A stretch of DNA of 42,517 bases from Sphaerosporella brunnea (GCA_008704415.1 VXIS01000382.1:1-42517); one strand, 5' to 3'. Counted from the first letter of the stretch, positions 19,568 to 30,501 are shown. The notes: a model not told the origin generated them from the letters alone. Numbers and translations are program-made.

Positions 19568-21625
19568 TCAGCACATGATAATACTCTGCGGTACCGTTAC
19601 GTCGTACATCGCAACATCAGTAATCCATTTTTTATCAATCCAGAAATACGTAAGGAAAAGATCTAGAACTGCGGCAATCATCTGGGCGCCAGAGAAAGTT
19701 CTATTGGCAATCAGTGGAACTTGGTACCTGCCGACCATGACTGACTCTGGGTCCGTATCCCCATCAGGACAGTCAACACCAGTCATGGATGTGCAATTGA
19801 GCCACCCATTCTCGCTTTCCACCGTCGCAGCAAGCAGGGCGTGTATCATCGGATTGTTATTGAGCAGCTTCAACATGTCCGTGCTGAGCTTAGGAGATGC
19901 TATTAACGCCCAGACAAGATCGGTTCCAGGCGCTTCGCTTCCTTGGGGCGCTGATGTGACAATTCGGTGAAGAGATGCTGACGCTTTTGCGACAATCATC
20001 ATATCTCTGATCGTATACGACGCCCTAGCCCTAGTCTTAATGTCTTGGAATGCGTTGCAGAGCTTCATAGCCTGAAACAGTTCTTTATTGCTGTTCGTGG
20101 TTATACGTTGCCATTCTTCAATCGCCTCTTTTGAAATTACGCAATCAATCTTGTCCGACAGCTTATCTACATGTGTGTAGATATCAAAGACGTCGCTGCA
20201 GAGGTTCTGTGTCGGTATAAAGTAATATCCGTCGGGTTTTAATCGCAAAATGGCATCTTTCAAAAGCGTGAGCAAGCCCTCCTCCATAAAGAGACCACCG
20301 AGATTATATGGGTGAGTCTTTGGATCAATCTCCTCTCGTTCGATGTATTCGCGGTCGAACTCGCAAACCTGAGAGTGTTCGAGGTTTAAACCTCGGCTGT
20401 TTGTCCACTCCCCTTCGACAACCACGGAGAGCAAACCAGGACAAGGATCCAACTTTGACACAGTTCTCGATCCTTTGGTGTTGGTTTTGCCAGATACGCC
20501 ACGAAGGAATTCCGGTAGACTCTCTAGATCTGATCGAGATAGTCCCTTCTCGGCGGCTGCTGACCGAACTGGGTCGGGTTGTTTTGACTTTCCGCCCCAA
20601 ATCATTGTCTTTATCTCGTCCACGTTGGAATCCAGTTCCATCACCTGGTAGCATACCTCCTCCAAAGTGCGTGGCTGGTTGCCTCGCTTTCTTGACCGTT
20701 GCCCGGGTTTATCGGCGCCTCCTAAATATAGAAGTCTGTCGCCGGAAAGGTAAAAACCGTTAATTGACTGCCAAAGCCATGCTTTTAGACAGAGTTGTCG
20801 GGGGGAAATGGAGAGATTATCATAGTACTCGTGTATGTCGGATGGTAGCTGGTTTTCCAAATTTCTTCTCCTACGGAACTCAGCAATGCAGCCATCAGAA
20901 CTAGTCCTGAACTGCAGCCAGCCCAAAGGTCCAGACCACTGCATTGGAAGAGGCATAGGCTTCCGGAAACTTGGCTCATTCTCTTGAGATTGAAAACCAA
21001 GCATCGAACCGATCGCCACCAAGTCTGGTCCTTTCCAGCGCATCGGAACGAAGCCATTAACCAACTCCGATTCGGCCTGCAACTCGTAATACTCCTCGTG
21101 CTCAGGGGTCAGACCTAAACATTGGAGGAAATTGACCCAACTGGCTTCCGCTAAGGTTTTGGGAGCTTCGGGATCGAGGCTGGGGGCATCGGAATTCAAT
21201 CCAATCGTGGCCAGAAACTTGGTCCAACCGGTTTTTGCAAAAGCTTGCACGTGGCCCCAGCGTGACACTTTCGGCTTGCTTTCAAAGCCGGTTGGGAAAG
21301 TGAGGTTCGGTTGCCAGTTTTTTTGCACCAATCTGGGCAAGCTGATAGTTGGCGTCGCGATTTGTGTTTGCATTTTGAGCAGCGATGGCGACACTACTTC
21401 TGCTTTCCATGGACCGAGGGATCGTGTCGATATACCCAAGCGGTATTGTTGACGCCGTGAAAGAATCTGCAAGGCTGCCAGATATACTGTGACCAGAGTG
21501 ACGACCGCAACAAAAGCTGACACAACGGAGGAAACGGTGGAGAGCCAATCCGATGAGGATGTTGGATCCGCCGCCTGGGCTATGGACCGGGCCTGTAAAT
21601 CCGGGTAGAACTCGGTGGTCGCCAT
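19568..21625 (-). CDS. Predicted membrane protein of unknown function, 685 residues
   Basis: A single uninterrupted exon starts MATTEFYPDLQ at 21625 in good context (GTC before ATGG). A transmembrane segment lies at about residues 27-52 (STVSSVVSAFVAVVTLVTVY). It is followed by LGPWKAEVVSPSLLKMQTQI and a long soluble region with LPMQWSGPLGWLQF, SPRQLCLKAWLW and a GGLFMEEGLLTLLKDAI block. A second hydrophobic segment lies near the C-terminus (FSGAQMIAAVLDLFLTYFW). I recall similar uncharacterised proteins in many filamentous ascomycetes, but no catalytic motif or tested function is known to me. It lies about 4.8 kb from the NLR on the same strand. The frame is intact inside a repeat-rich block, so it is probably a functional host gene. 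Confidence 0.75.
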   Translation of the reverse strand: MATTEFYPDLQARSIAQAADPTSSSDWLSTVSSVVSAFVAVVTLVTVYLAALQILSRRQQYRLGISTRSLGPWKAEVVSPSLLKMQTQIATPTISLPRLVQKNWQPNLTFPTGFESKPKVSRWGHVQAFAKTGWTKFLATIGLNSDAPSLDPEAPKTLAEASWVNFLQCLGLTPEHEEYYELQAESELVNGFVPMRWKGPDLVAIGSMLGFQSQENEPSFRKPMPLPMQWSGPLGWLQFRTSSDGCIAEFRRRRNLENQLPSDIHEYYDNLSISPRQLCLKAWLWQSINGFYLSGDRLLYLGGADKPGQRSRKRGNQPRTLEEVCYQVMELDSNVDEIKTMIWGGKSKQPDPVRSAAAEKGLSRSDLESLPEFLRGVSGKTNTKGSRTVSKLDPCPGLLSVVVEGEWTNSRGLNLEHSQVCEFDREYIEREEIDPKTHPYNLGGLFMEEGLLTLLKDAILRLKPDGYYFIPTQNLCSDVFDIYTHVDKLSDKIDCVISKEAIEEWQRITTNSNKELFQAMKLCNAFQDIKTRARASYTIRDMMIVAKASASLHRIVTSAPQGSEAPGTDLVWALIASPKLSTDMLKLLNNNPMIHALLAATVESENGWLNCTSMTGVDCPDGDTDPESVMVGRYQVPLIANRTFSGAQMIAAVLDLFLTYFWIDKKWITDVAMYDVTVPQSIIMC

Positions 21626-22839
21626 GACAGCGGGTACTTCTGGCTATGAGGCCGTTCGTCGGGTACGAAGTTCGGATATTGTCAAAAGTCGCTGCCGGCG
21701 GTAGAGATCGTAGCCGAAGCAATCTCGTAAACGCAAACTTGCAAGCTTTTCGATATATCTGCGCTCCACATAAGCTTCATTACAAGGGGAAAAAACGGAA
21801 GGACGTGGATTATACCAACCGTAAGGATCAGACGACGTGATACAGCCTGTATGACGTACTTCGTAGATCAAGAGAATGTCGAAGTCGATATGCCGCTTTG
21901 TAAGATGTTTGTTTATGGTCCCCGCCACGGTTGTGGGGATATCCAATGCTTATATCATATCCCAGACTGTCTGTAAAAATTGAAATCCGGTCATTGATGA
22001 GACCAGCCAACGTGTCGTTTGTATGCACCGCCGCAGTTGTTCGCCTATAACTTGTTGTGCATGATTTAGAGTCGACGTGTTTTTCGGAAATATCGCAAAG
22101 ACCAAAATAACACTACACTGCGAGCCGTTTGCTGCAGAAATTTAGTAAAGCAGCAGAGGCTCTACGCTACGCCTCGCGGCAAAACCCGTTGAGGCAGGCG
22201 GACGTGCAGTTGCGAATAACCGAATCCCGTCGCTGTGGAAGCGACAAATGAGAGTTAAAAGCACTCACAACTTCAAAACGATAGCTTAAGTGCATCGAGC
22301 CTCGCCAGGCATACTCTCAGCGAATATCTCTTCCGCTCACATGTCGGCGATCGGTTTGGCATTTTCCGGCCAACTCCCCGCCTCAATACCAGTAGAGCCG
22401 TCCTGCCCCGCCTCAAAAAGTTGCTTTTCAACCAAGTGCTCGACACTGGAGATTGTATGTACCTAGGAATGCGAGCATCAGCGTGTTCTGTGATGATTGG
22501 TGCTGCCGGTCTGGTGTGTATAATCACCGCCTTCTTTTGCCTCTCTGAACCTTTCAAGGCGGGGTAGGATGGCTCTGCTGTCCACTGAAAACACCTTTTC
22601 ACGCTTCCTTCGCATAAAATCCTTCGGAATGTCTGAGTTGCGCACATAATCGTCGATTTAAAATTTGTCAGACGGGAAGGGGAAATGCCGAACGATTGGT
22701 GGAAGCTGCTGGTTTTTGTCCGCGCCCTGCGACCCGGCTATCCGCTGGCAGCATTTGGTTACCAGGGCTGCGCATACTCCAGCTATCTATCTAGGTATCT
22801 TGACATGTAGGTAGATACTTGATACAAGTTAGAATTCAA
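21626..22839. other. No gene recognised; 5' flank of the membrane-protein gene
   Basis: No supported coding region. An imperfect inverted repeat (AGAGCCGTCCTGCCCCGCCT at 22393-22412, and its near complement at 22557-22576) may mark a small decayed inverted-repeat element. TAGGTA-type simple sequence lies near 22785-22820. Confidence 0.4.
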
Positions 22840-22930
22840 AACCAACACTACTGGCCAGCCGAGGAAACTGACCAGTTGGTCGCCAGCACAATTTGCTCCG
22901 AAGGATAGAACATACGTAAGTTGTAATCGC
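22840..22930 (-). repeat. Short dispersed repeat, copy 3
   Basis: Related to 8925-9010 and 11575-11690. It contains CTGGCCAGCCGAGGAAACTG, then GCCAGCAC, then GGATAGAACATACGTAAG. See copy 1. Confidence 0.45.
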
Positions 22931-23296
22931 CTGTTGGGCTTTTAGGACCAGAAGATGTTTAATAAATCGACCAGTTAAAGTGTGCCAGACCGCCCGGCAG
23001 AAAATATGTAGTCCACCGAGCAAAAAGCACATTTGCTTGACGACAGGGCAACAAAAAAAAAACTACAACTTGGAATTCTCTAAGGCTACTTTTTGGTCTC
23101 TTTCTGCTCCCGAGTTCGCTCTATGCTACCTTACGACCCGAATTAACTTCATGGCATACCCACCTGGCCCAGAAACGGTATTTATCGATACCTTCTGAAG
23201 CAATTTTTTGGGGCTTGCAGTCGATTAGAATGGGGGTCCTTTGCTGGTAGTATTCTACGTGACTTCTGGAGTCGTCGTAGTGCGGCATGGTGCATG
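22931..23296. other. Host flank of the hAT insertion; no gene
   Basis: No supported coding region. The hAT target site GCCACAGC starts at 23297. Confidence 0.45.
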
Positions 23297-23304
23297 GCCA
23301 CAGC
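23297..23304. repeat. hAT target-site duplication, left copy
   Basis: GCCACAGC directly before the hAT terminus CAGTGTTCCC. The identical octamer follows the other hAT end at 38916-38923. Confidence 0.9.
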
Positions 23305-23458
23305 CAGTGTTCCCCACGGTCCGTCCCGGACTGTGGACTATAGTCGACGGACTGCGTAGTCCAGTCCGGTCGGCAGTGGCGGTGGACTAGCGCGACGTGG
23401 TCCAGTCCAGTCTGAGGGTGCAGTCGACTGCAGTCGACTGCAGTTTGGGTCTTTTCCG

Positions 23459-23505
23459 GGGGGTTGAGGGTTGAGGGGTTGAGGGTTGAAGGTTGAGGGT
23501 TGAGA
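23459..23505 (+). repeat. GGGTTGA tandem repeats in hAT 5' region
   Basis: About seven imperfect copies of GGGTTGA, telomere-like in composition but not a canonical TTAGGG array. It lies between the hAT left end and the transposase start. Just upstream, CAGTCGACTG occurs tandemly at 23421-23440. Confidence 0.7.
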
Positions 23506-23630
23506 TGGGTTCGGGTCGAGCGTTGTTTGTACATATCTTTTGTACATATCGTCCTTTCTATTTCTCCAACCGCTACTGTCTACTATCTCCTGAGCGAGCG
23601 CACGCCAGTCCACGGCTACCCTCTGGTGCA

Positions 23631-25930
23631 ATGGCCGACGATAGCATCACCTATACACCTACCGTGGGTTCGTCGCAACCGTCACCGACGTTGGCCAGCA
23701 ACCCTGCCGAGGACGGTGATACCGAGGATAGCATCGTCCCCGACACCTTTTTGGCCAAACAGAAGACAAGGAAAAGCATCATTTGGATTCCGGAAAATGG
23801 CTGCGAGGTAACTGTTGCCGGAAAAGCACGATGGCGATGCAATAGATGTAAGTGGCACTGATGGGATCGCGTTCAGGTTTCCGAGTCCATGAGAGCTGAC
23901 TTGGTGTAGGTCCGAACCCGCGCACTGCCCAGCATTTTGCACTCTCAACAACGAAAAATGCATTGGAACATCTACTCAAAATACATAAGATTGGTCCAAA
24001 TGGTCCAATCAATCAGGGCGAGCCCCCAGCACATCAGCAAACCATTCAGGCAGCGTTTGGCAAGTGCCTACCGTCAATCGAATTTAACGCGGAAATTTTC
24101 CAGCTCTGTTTTACGCGCTGGATTTTTGAAGAGAGTATAAGCTTTCGCTGTTGTGAGACCGAGTCTTTTAGAAGGATCTTGAAATATCTGGCGGCCTGTA
24201 AGCAAAACTTCACAGCAATTGAGGAAACGCTACCACTGAGTGGGGATACGATCCAGCGGCAGATCTTGTCTTTATACAGCGACATGAAAGAGAAGGTTAA
24301 AAAGGCGTTAAGAAAAGCGGAAGTAAAGATCCACTTTAGTTTTGATATGTGGAGCGGGCCAAACCACCACGCCTATCAAGCTATCGTAGCACACTGGATT
24401 GATTCGAACGCCACACTGCACACTGCGTTGTTATCCTTCCACAGGTTTCAGGAGAGCCATTCTGGAATAAACCAAGCGGAGCACTTTTGGACTACGCTGG
24501 ATGAATACGAAATTCACCACACCGTAGGAAAGTTCAACGTGGACAACGCCAGCAATAACGACACCGCACTGCGTGAAATCGCCCGACGTTTACTGCATGA
24601 AGGCTATGCGTCATTTGATCCAGTGAAAGACCGACTGCGGTGTTTCGGCCATGTTTTAAATCTAGCAGTGAAAGCGTTGCTCTGGGGCTGTAACGTGGAA
24701 GCGATCGAACGAGATGAGGATGATGAAGACCAAGTGGACACCGCGCGGGATTTAGCAGAACTCCTGGAGTGGCGGAAGAAAGGCCCGCTCGGAAAGCTCT
24801 ATAATGTATTAAATTACATTCGAAAAACACCGCAGAGGCTTGACCGCTTTGCCAAGCTGGTGAAAGAGCATGATCCAAAGGAAACGGTGTTCACCATCCG
24901 CGCGGGTAATATCACACGGTGGTCAAGCGATTACGAGGCGATCAAGCGAGCATTCCGTCTCCGAGAAGCAATCGAGGACTTTGTACGTGGTGCAATCCGT
25001 CTGAATCAAGACGGAGAACGAGATGCCGCTCCGCATGCACTGCACCATCATTAGCTGATGCCCGAAGATTGGGAGTTTGTTGGCTGCGTCATGGAAATCC
25101 TTGAACCATTCAAAACCAGGACAAATCGCCTTCAGGGAAAGTATTCTAACGGTTACGTGGCGCAAATCTTACCAGCAATGGAAGAGTTGCTCTCCGACCT
25201 TGAACAGGCTAAGCTATTTTATAAAGCGGAAGGTCACAGCGGACAATTGATCACAATGATCAACTATGGCTGGGAAGTGTTGGACAAATACTATGGGCTC
25301 GCAGATGACTGTCCAGCTTACATTATTGCAGTCGCTTTAGACCCAACAATGAAAATGGCCTGGTTCCAGAGCCATTGGGACGACAAGCCAGATGAGGTGC
25401 AGCGAGCACAGGATTTCGTTGATAATCTTTGGCGCACCTCCTACCGCGGGCAAAATGTTATTCTTGTGGGTGGTGATCACAGCGAGGAGGACAACGATGC
25501 CGCAGTTCCACGATGGCGACAGAAGCGTCGGCAGCAGCCTGTACGGGATCAAGACCAGGACATGATGGAAACATTCCAGCATGCCCCGCCTGCGGACAAG
25601 CATGGAATACAGGATGTAATTAAGTTCTGGGCGGCAAAGCGTCGCGAACCCCGCTGGAAAGACCTTGCCACAATGGCGTTGGAATATCTTACAATACCCG
25701 CCATGTCAGCCGAGCCGGAACGTGTTTTTAGCTCAGCAAAAATTACTTTCACTGATCGCCGCTGTCGCCTGAGTGACGAAGCCATCAGCGCTTTGGAGTG
25801 CCTAAAAAGCTGGTCCCGGGATGGGCTCATTACTGAGGCCTTTCCCCAGATTATAGAGCTTGATGAAATGCTGGACGCTTTTCACAAGGCGTCGATGGAC
25901 AGGCGAAGGCAGGAATGTGAAGCACAGTAA
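23631..25930 (+). pseudogene. hAT transposase with BED zinc finger, one nonsense codon
   Basis: The model joins 23631-23847 and 23910-25930; the intron is 62 bp (GTAAGT...TAG). It interrupts the BED finger, and splicing restores RWRCNRCPNPRTAQHF followed by HLLKIH. The frame then runs 745 codons, broken only by TAG 25052-25054 (codon 454). The catalytic region shows HFSFDMWSG and FNVDNASNND, each with a candidate acidic residue. The C-terminal dimerisation domain shows YLTIPAMSAEPERVFSSAKI, with the likely catalytic Glu, and CRLSDEAISALECL. The stop is compatible with CAG-to-TAG (C-to-T in CpA). Apart from this one codon the gene looks complete, so activity would need readthrough or an active copy elsewhere. 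Confidence 0.85.
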
Positions 25931-26136
25931 TCAATGCTAATTATCATGATACGGGGTACTATGTAGCTAGCTAAAAAAATAATGAGAATTTGCACCAGTA
26001 CTGATTTGCACTGTTTCGACTAGGCAACATGTCACGGTTCTTGCTTCGCCTGCCTGCCTCACCGCCCCACTACTACTACGATTTTTCTTCAAAAAGAAAA
26101 TTCTCCTTTAATCTATTTCCTACAATCATCACCAAA

Positions 26137-27219
26137 ATGTCTTCTGCCACCCCCTACAATACTCGCTCCAGCGCTCGTGCGACCCATGTTGCTGACTCGG
26201 CAGCGCCCGAGTCTGCTAGCACTCAGCTGACTTCGGAGGCCTCGTCCTCAGCCACCGCTCCCGTCAAACCCACCATCTCCCCCGGCACATCTGCAGCTGC
26301 CATCGACCCAGCACTCCAAGCAGTTATTACCATGCTGGGCCCCGACGGCATTCGGGCCCTGCTGAGGAAGGCTCTTACCTCGGACACCGCTCCCGCTACC
26401 GCATCGCCAGAAGGTAATCCAAACACTATCACCACCAATCCTGCCATCGGTGACCTGCACCAACGCTACTCCGCCATTGATCCTGCACACTTCCGAGACA
26501 TCCTCAAAAATAAGTTTAAACCGGAGAATGTCATGAAGCTCTCTACATCTTTTTCGCCTACCCCCCACCGCAAGGAAACCCTTACGCTGGGCACGTATAC
26601 GATCCCCACAATTGAAGAAGATCATGCCAGCGATGACTACCGCGGAGGGATTCCCTCTCTGATGCAGCCCTTTGAGATTTATAGTCAGATCCTCATCCAG
26701 TTCGCACCTCCCGGGATACGTCTGGACCTCCAGATTGCCCTGGCAGTCTATCGCGACCTCCTGTACTCTATCAACCGCACCCACACCTTTGAAAGTGTGA
26801 AGTCCTTCCACTTCACCTTTCACTACAAGCGCTTGTCGCTAGGACGCTACGACCCAGAAGGCTGGCGCGACTCCGATTCCAACCTCCAAATGAGCACCCT
26901 CCGTCAGCGCGAAGATTCCTTGGTGGCAACCACTTCCGGCCGCGGCAAGAGACCCTTCAACAGCCACCACGGCCCTGGTGGAGATACCACACGTCGCTCT
27001 GTCATCTCCGATTGGGAAAAGAACACCGGCAGCCAAACTCCTACTGTCTATTTTGACTTCAACAAGGGTCAATGCTCACGGCTTCACTGCTCCTACAAAC
27101 ATATCTGTCGGCACTGCTATGGCGCGCACCCCGCTTTGGATCATGACCGTATAACCGGAGGTTCCACAGAGTCAGATGCCAACTCTGCCCCGCTTGGTCC
27201 CCCGGGAAAGCGTCACTAG
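26137..27219 (+). CDS. Gag-like protein of the YR retrotransposon
   Basis: A 360-residue frame is intact, starting at an ATG in good context (CACCAAAATG). The frame is also open upstream to 26029, but those bases belong to the terminal repeat. The N-terminal third is Ser/Thr/Ala-rich. The C-terminal part has the Cys/His cluster CSRLHCSYKHICRHCYGAH followed by a further His. This pattern is typical of Gag-like proteins in Ngaro/DIRS-type elements and is probably an RNA-binding zinc region. It is the only frame of this element without nonsense codons. The reverse transcriptase follows in the same phase after TAG (27217-27219) and TAA. Confidence 0.7.
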   Translation: MSSATPYNTRSSARATHVADSAAPESASTQLTSEASSSATAPVKPTISPGTSAAAIDPALQAVITMLGPDGIRALLRKALTSDTAPATASPEGNPNTITTNPAIGDLHQRYSAIDPAHFRDILKNKFKPENVMKLSTSFSPTPHRKETLTLGTYTIPTIEEDHASDDYRGGIPSLMQPFEIYSQILIQFAPPGIRLDLQIALAVYRDLLYSINRTHTFESVKSFHFTFHYKRLSLGRYDPEGWRDSDSNLQMSTLRQREDSLVATTSGRGKRPFNSHHGPGGDTTRRSVISDWEKNTGSQTPTVYFDFNKGQCSRLHCSYKHICRHCYGAHPALDHDRITGGSTESDANSAPLGPPGKRH

Positions 27220-27276
27220 GACAAAGAGAATGTGGACAATTATTTGTACCTAGTCAAATAAGCTCTTGTTCTGCGG

Positions 27277-29151
27277 GTGCTGCTGCTCTTACATCTCACA
27301 TACACACCTGCCGCATGCCCACATAGCCATCCACTACTAGTATTACATGCTCTGTCACTAACTTGCTCACCGCTTTACTCAGAGCCCATCACCAGGACCC
27401 CGCGTCGTACCGCAGCTTTCTCTTCTGTCTCCGACACATTCCCCTACAGTCTCATCTACACCGACCCTCCACTGCCTGTCCGCCTTCCAAGCCCGCTCCA
27501 GAAATCAGGGTGGTCCGCACTACTTTCTCTTCACCCGGACTGCCTGTTCGTTGATACACTACTTCACATCATCCAGTATGGGGCTCGCATTGGTTATTGT
27601 AGACCCCTGCAGTCTATCATCAGCTCAAACCTTACCTCCGCCACTACCAACCCTTCAACCCTTTCACTCGACATTGCCAGAGAGCACGCTCATCATCGCA
27701 TCATGCAGGCACCCATGCCACACTCAGCTACTCATTTCATCTGTTCCCCATTGGGCCTCGTCCCTAAAGGAAGTGGAGGTTGGCGACGCATTCACCATCT
27801 ATCTTTTCCTCAAGGAAATTCAGTGAACGACCACATTCCAGCGGAATGAGCAGCCCTCGAGTATGCTACAGTCGATCAAGCCATTGCCCTTATTGCCGCA
27901 CAGGGCGCTGGGGCAACGCTCGTCAAATGGGATCTCCAAGACGCCTTTCGCCACATACCTATCGCCCCGCAGGACCTATGGCTACTAGGCTTTTGCTGGG
28001 AAGACACCTATTGGGTAGACTGCTTCTTGCCGTTCGGTCTGCGCACAGCACCCTATATTTTCGACCTTTTTGCGAAAGCGCTGCACTGGATACTTGACTC
28101 AGAGACAAACCCGAAGTTTGCGACCATCCACTACCTTGACGATTTTCTCGGCGTCGGTCCACCAAGCACCGCTGCTGCTGCGGAATTTAGTCGCCAATTT
28201 GAACGGATCTGCAGCCGCCTCGGCCTCCGCATCAAGGAGAGCAAAAGTATCACCGGCACGACAGCTGAATTTGGTGGCATTGAACTGGATACGCTCACTA
28301 TGGAGGCTCGGCTCCCCTCCTCAAAGCTCAACAAAGCTACTGAGCTTGTAGAGCACGCGCTGAAGAAGGGAAAGCTCAACCTTTAGGAGCTGCAGTCGCT
28401 CATCGGCTTCCTGTCATTCTGCAGCAAAGTTGTTCCCCTTGGTCGCAGCTTTCTTCGACGCCTCTATGATGTGACCAGCAACTACCCTCGCACAGGAACG
28501 AGCACCCAGGCCACAAAGCAACGACGTCACCTCACCGCTGACATGAAGGCGAACCTACACTGGTGGCAGCGTTTTCTACCATTTTGGAATGGAATTGCCA
28601 TCATCCGCTCTACCCCTCGCGCAACGCTTTTTCTTTGGACCGACGCCTCAGGAAACGATGGCCTGGGCGGCTATTTTCTTCCTTCTTACTCTCCTGGGGC
28701 TACCACTGGCACTGTCGACAACCTCACCGCTGTTGACAACCCCGTGGCCAAAGCATCCACCTGTCAGTGTGCCGCCATCGCAGACTTGGACCTCAGAAAG
28801 CTCACTTGGTCCTCGGCCTCCTCTAAACTCCACTCGCATCACCACAGACATAAGCACATCAACTACAAAGAGACGCTCGCTGTCCTCACCAGCTTCAGGC
28901 TCTGGACCTCCGCATTCTCGAGCAGAAATATTACAATACACACAGACAACACCGCCGTGTACCATGGCCTGAACAAGCGCTCCATGCGGGGGCCCGCTAT
29001 GGAGCCATTGCGAGAAATCACCTTGCTAGCTGCGCTACATGACATCACATTTTCTGCGCATTAGATACCCACCTCAGAAAACCACCTGGTTGACCTTCTC
29101 TCGTGCCGCTATTTTGCTAAGATCGCTGACCTTTGCCCCCTACTTAAGATC
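27277..29151 (+). pseudogene. Reverse transcriptase-RNase H of the YR retrotransposon, with nonsense codons
   Basis: One reading phase, the same as Gag, runs to TAG 29149-29151 and is broken by TGA 27847-27849, TAG 28384-28386 and TAG 29062-29064. Reverse transcriptase motifs include GSGGWRRIHHLS, VKWDLQDAFRHI, FLPFGLRTAPYIF and the active site HYLDDF. RNase H follows with FLWTDASGNDGLGGYF and ITIHTDNTAVYHGL, then a segment reading IPTSENHLVDLLS. The stops fit CGA-to-TGA, CAG-to-TAG and TGG-to-TAG, all transitions; the last two are in CpA context. No ATG occurs in frame before the reverse transcriptase core. The element is dead for self-mobilisation. Confidence 0.85.
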
Positions 29152-30248
29152 TAGCCTATTCAGGCCTCCAGCGGGACCCACCCGAAGAGTGGTATGCCGA
29201 TGTTGGCCTCCCCCGCACCACTGCTTGCTATCTCTGGTAGGGCCTCAGCGCCAATACACGTCGCACCTACGCCACTGCCCGCAATAGCTACATTACCTTC
29301 GCTGCCTTTGCTGGAATCGAGCCTTTCCCACCCACAGCTGATTGTTTGTGCAACTGGATGGCCTACCTTGCCAACCGCGGGCGCACGAAGTCTACCACTA
29401 TGAAAGCATACCTGGTGGGCCTGCGCTCCCACTGCGTTTTCATGGGCACGAATAACCTGGACCTCTTCCACCATCCCCGGGTGCAGCGCACCATCCGTGG
29501 AATTAAGATCTTTCACAGCGCACGTGAGGGCGACCTCAGAGAGCGCCTTCCCATTACCCGCGATCTCCTGGTACGCATTCTTACAAGGCTAGACACCAAC
29601 ACCCAGGAAGGGGCAACCTACCACGCCGCCTTCTACACTGCCTTCGCTGGCTTCCTTCGAGTGGGTGAATTCACCTGGACCTCCACCGAGTGGCTACTAG
29701 GTGCTGCAGATTTCTCAACATGGCACGTCATCCGCAGATCCGTGCAATTCCTCGACAACGATAACTCCCTCCTCTATTTGACACTCCCCGCATCCAAGAC
29801 AGACCCCTTTCGGATGGGGATCACCATTACCATCGCTGCCGCCTCAGACGCGGCATGCCCTGTCAAATCATTACGCCACCTCTTCGAGAAATACCAGCTG
29901 CCAACCTTTAGCCCCCTCTTCACTCTCGGTCGCAACCCCACCACCATCGATCCCACCACTATTGACTTCACCACTGTCGATTCTGCCTTCACTCGTTCCA
30001 AGGTCATCAGCCGGCTTCGCGCCATCCTGCTTGAGCTTGGAGTCCCAGGAAACTATTCCGGGCACTCCTTTCGCCGGGGCGCCGCGACGTGGGCCCGCTC
30101 TATCGGCATCCCTGACACCGATCTACAGCTACTGGGCCGCTGGAAATCAGACGCCTACAAGCGCTATATTGAGGTGCACCCAGAGCACATCTACCATGTC
30201 TCTCGCCGCCTGCAGACCTTGCCGCCGCCGCCGCCCAAAGGCCACTAG
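29148..30248 (+). pseudogene. Tyrosine recombinase of the YR retrotransposon
   Basis: The frame is one base back from the reverse transcriptase phase and opens after TAA 29145-29147. It is broken by TAG 29238-29240, then stays open to TAG 30246-30248. The N-terminal core-binding part reads NTRRTYATARNSYITFAAFA. Catalytic signatures follow in order: the first Arg in GFLRVGEF, the His-x-x-Arg box in GHSFRRGAA, and LLGRWKSDAYKRYIE, which holds the terminal region Trp and the nucleophile Tyr candidates. Family role: it integrates the circular cDNA. Expression may have used overlap or frameshifting from the upstream frame, but decay at the junction prevents a decision. Confidence 0.85.
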
Positions 30249-30300
30249 CTGCCAGCTGCCAGCTGCCAGCTACCCGCTAGGGCCCGAGCCTGGGGTGTTT

Positions 30301-30501
30301 TGGGAGGAGCTGTCGGCAGCTTCGCTGCCGCACCCGGGCAAACACAAGGGAAGGAGGATGAGGACGGAGTGGCGGAGAAAGGATGAGGTCGGAGGATGGA
30401 CCCGGAGCGGAGGAACGAGGAGGCTTGGTTTACTTGTTCGCTCCGGCGCTTTTTGTATTTTGTTTCAATGGGTATTTGCTCGCAGGCGCGATAGTTGCTA
30501 G
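30301..30501 (+). repeat. Split direct repeat B1 of the YR retrotransposon
   Basis: 201 bp, repeated as B2 at 38581-38781 with about six substitutions and no indels. It follows the recombinase stop codon, as the internal B repeat does in Ngaro/PAT-type elements. Confidence 0.85.

Noticed and set aside
23459..23505. Telomere or internal telomeric array from GGGTTGA repeats
   Set aside because: The unit is not TTAGGG, the array is under 50 bp and it lies inside the hAT element.
26029..26136. Use of the upstream ATG at 26029 as the Gag start
   Set aside because: These bases match the A2 segment of the terminal repeat. The ATG at 26137 has better context and a Gag-like N-terminus.
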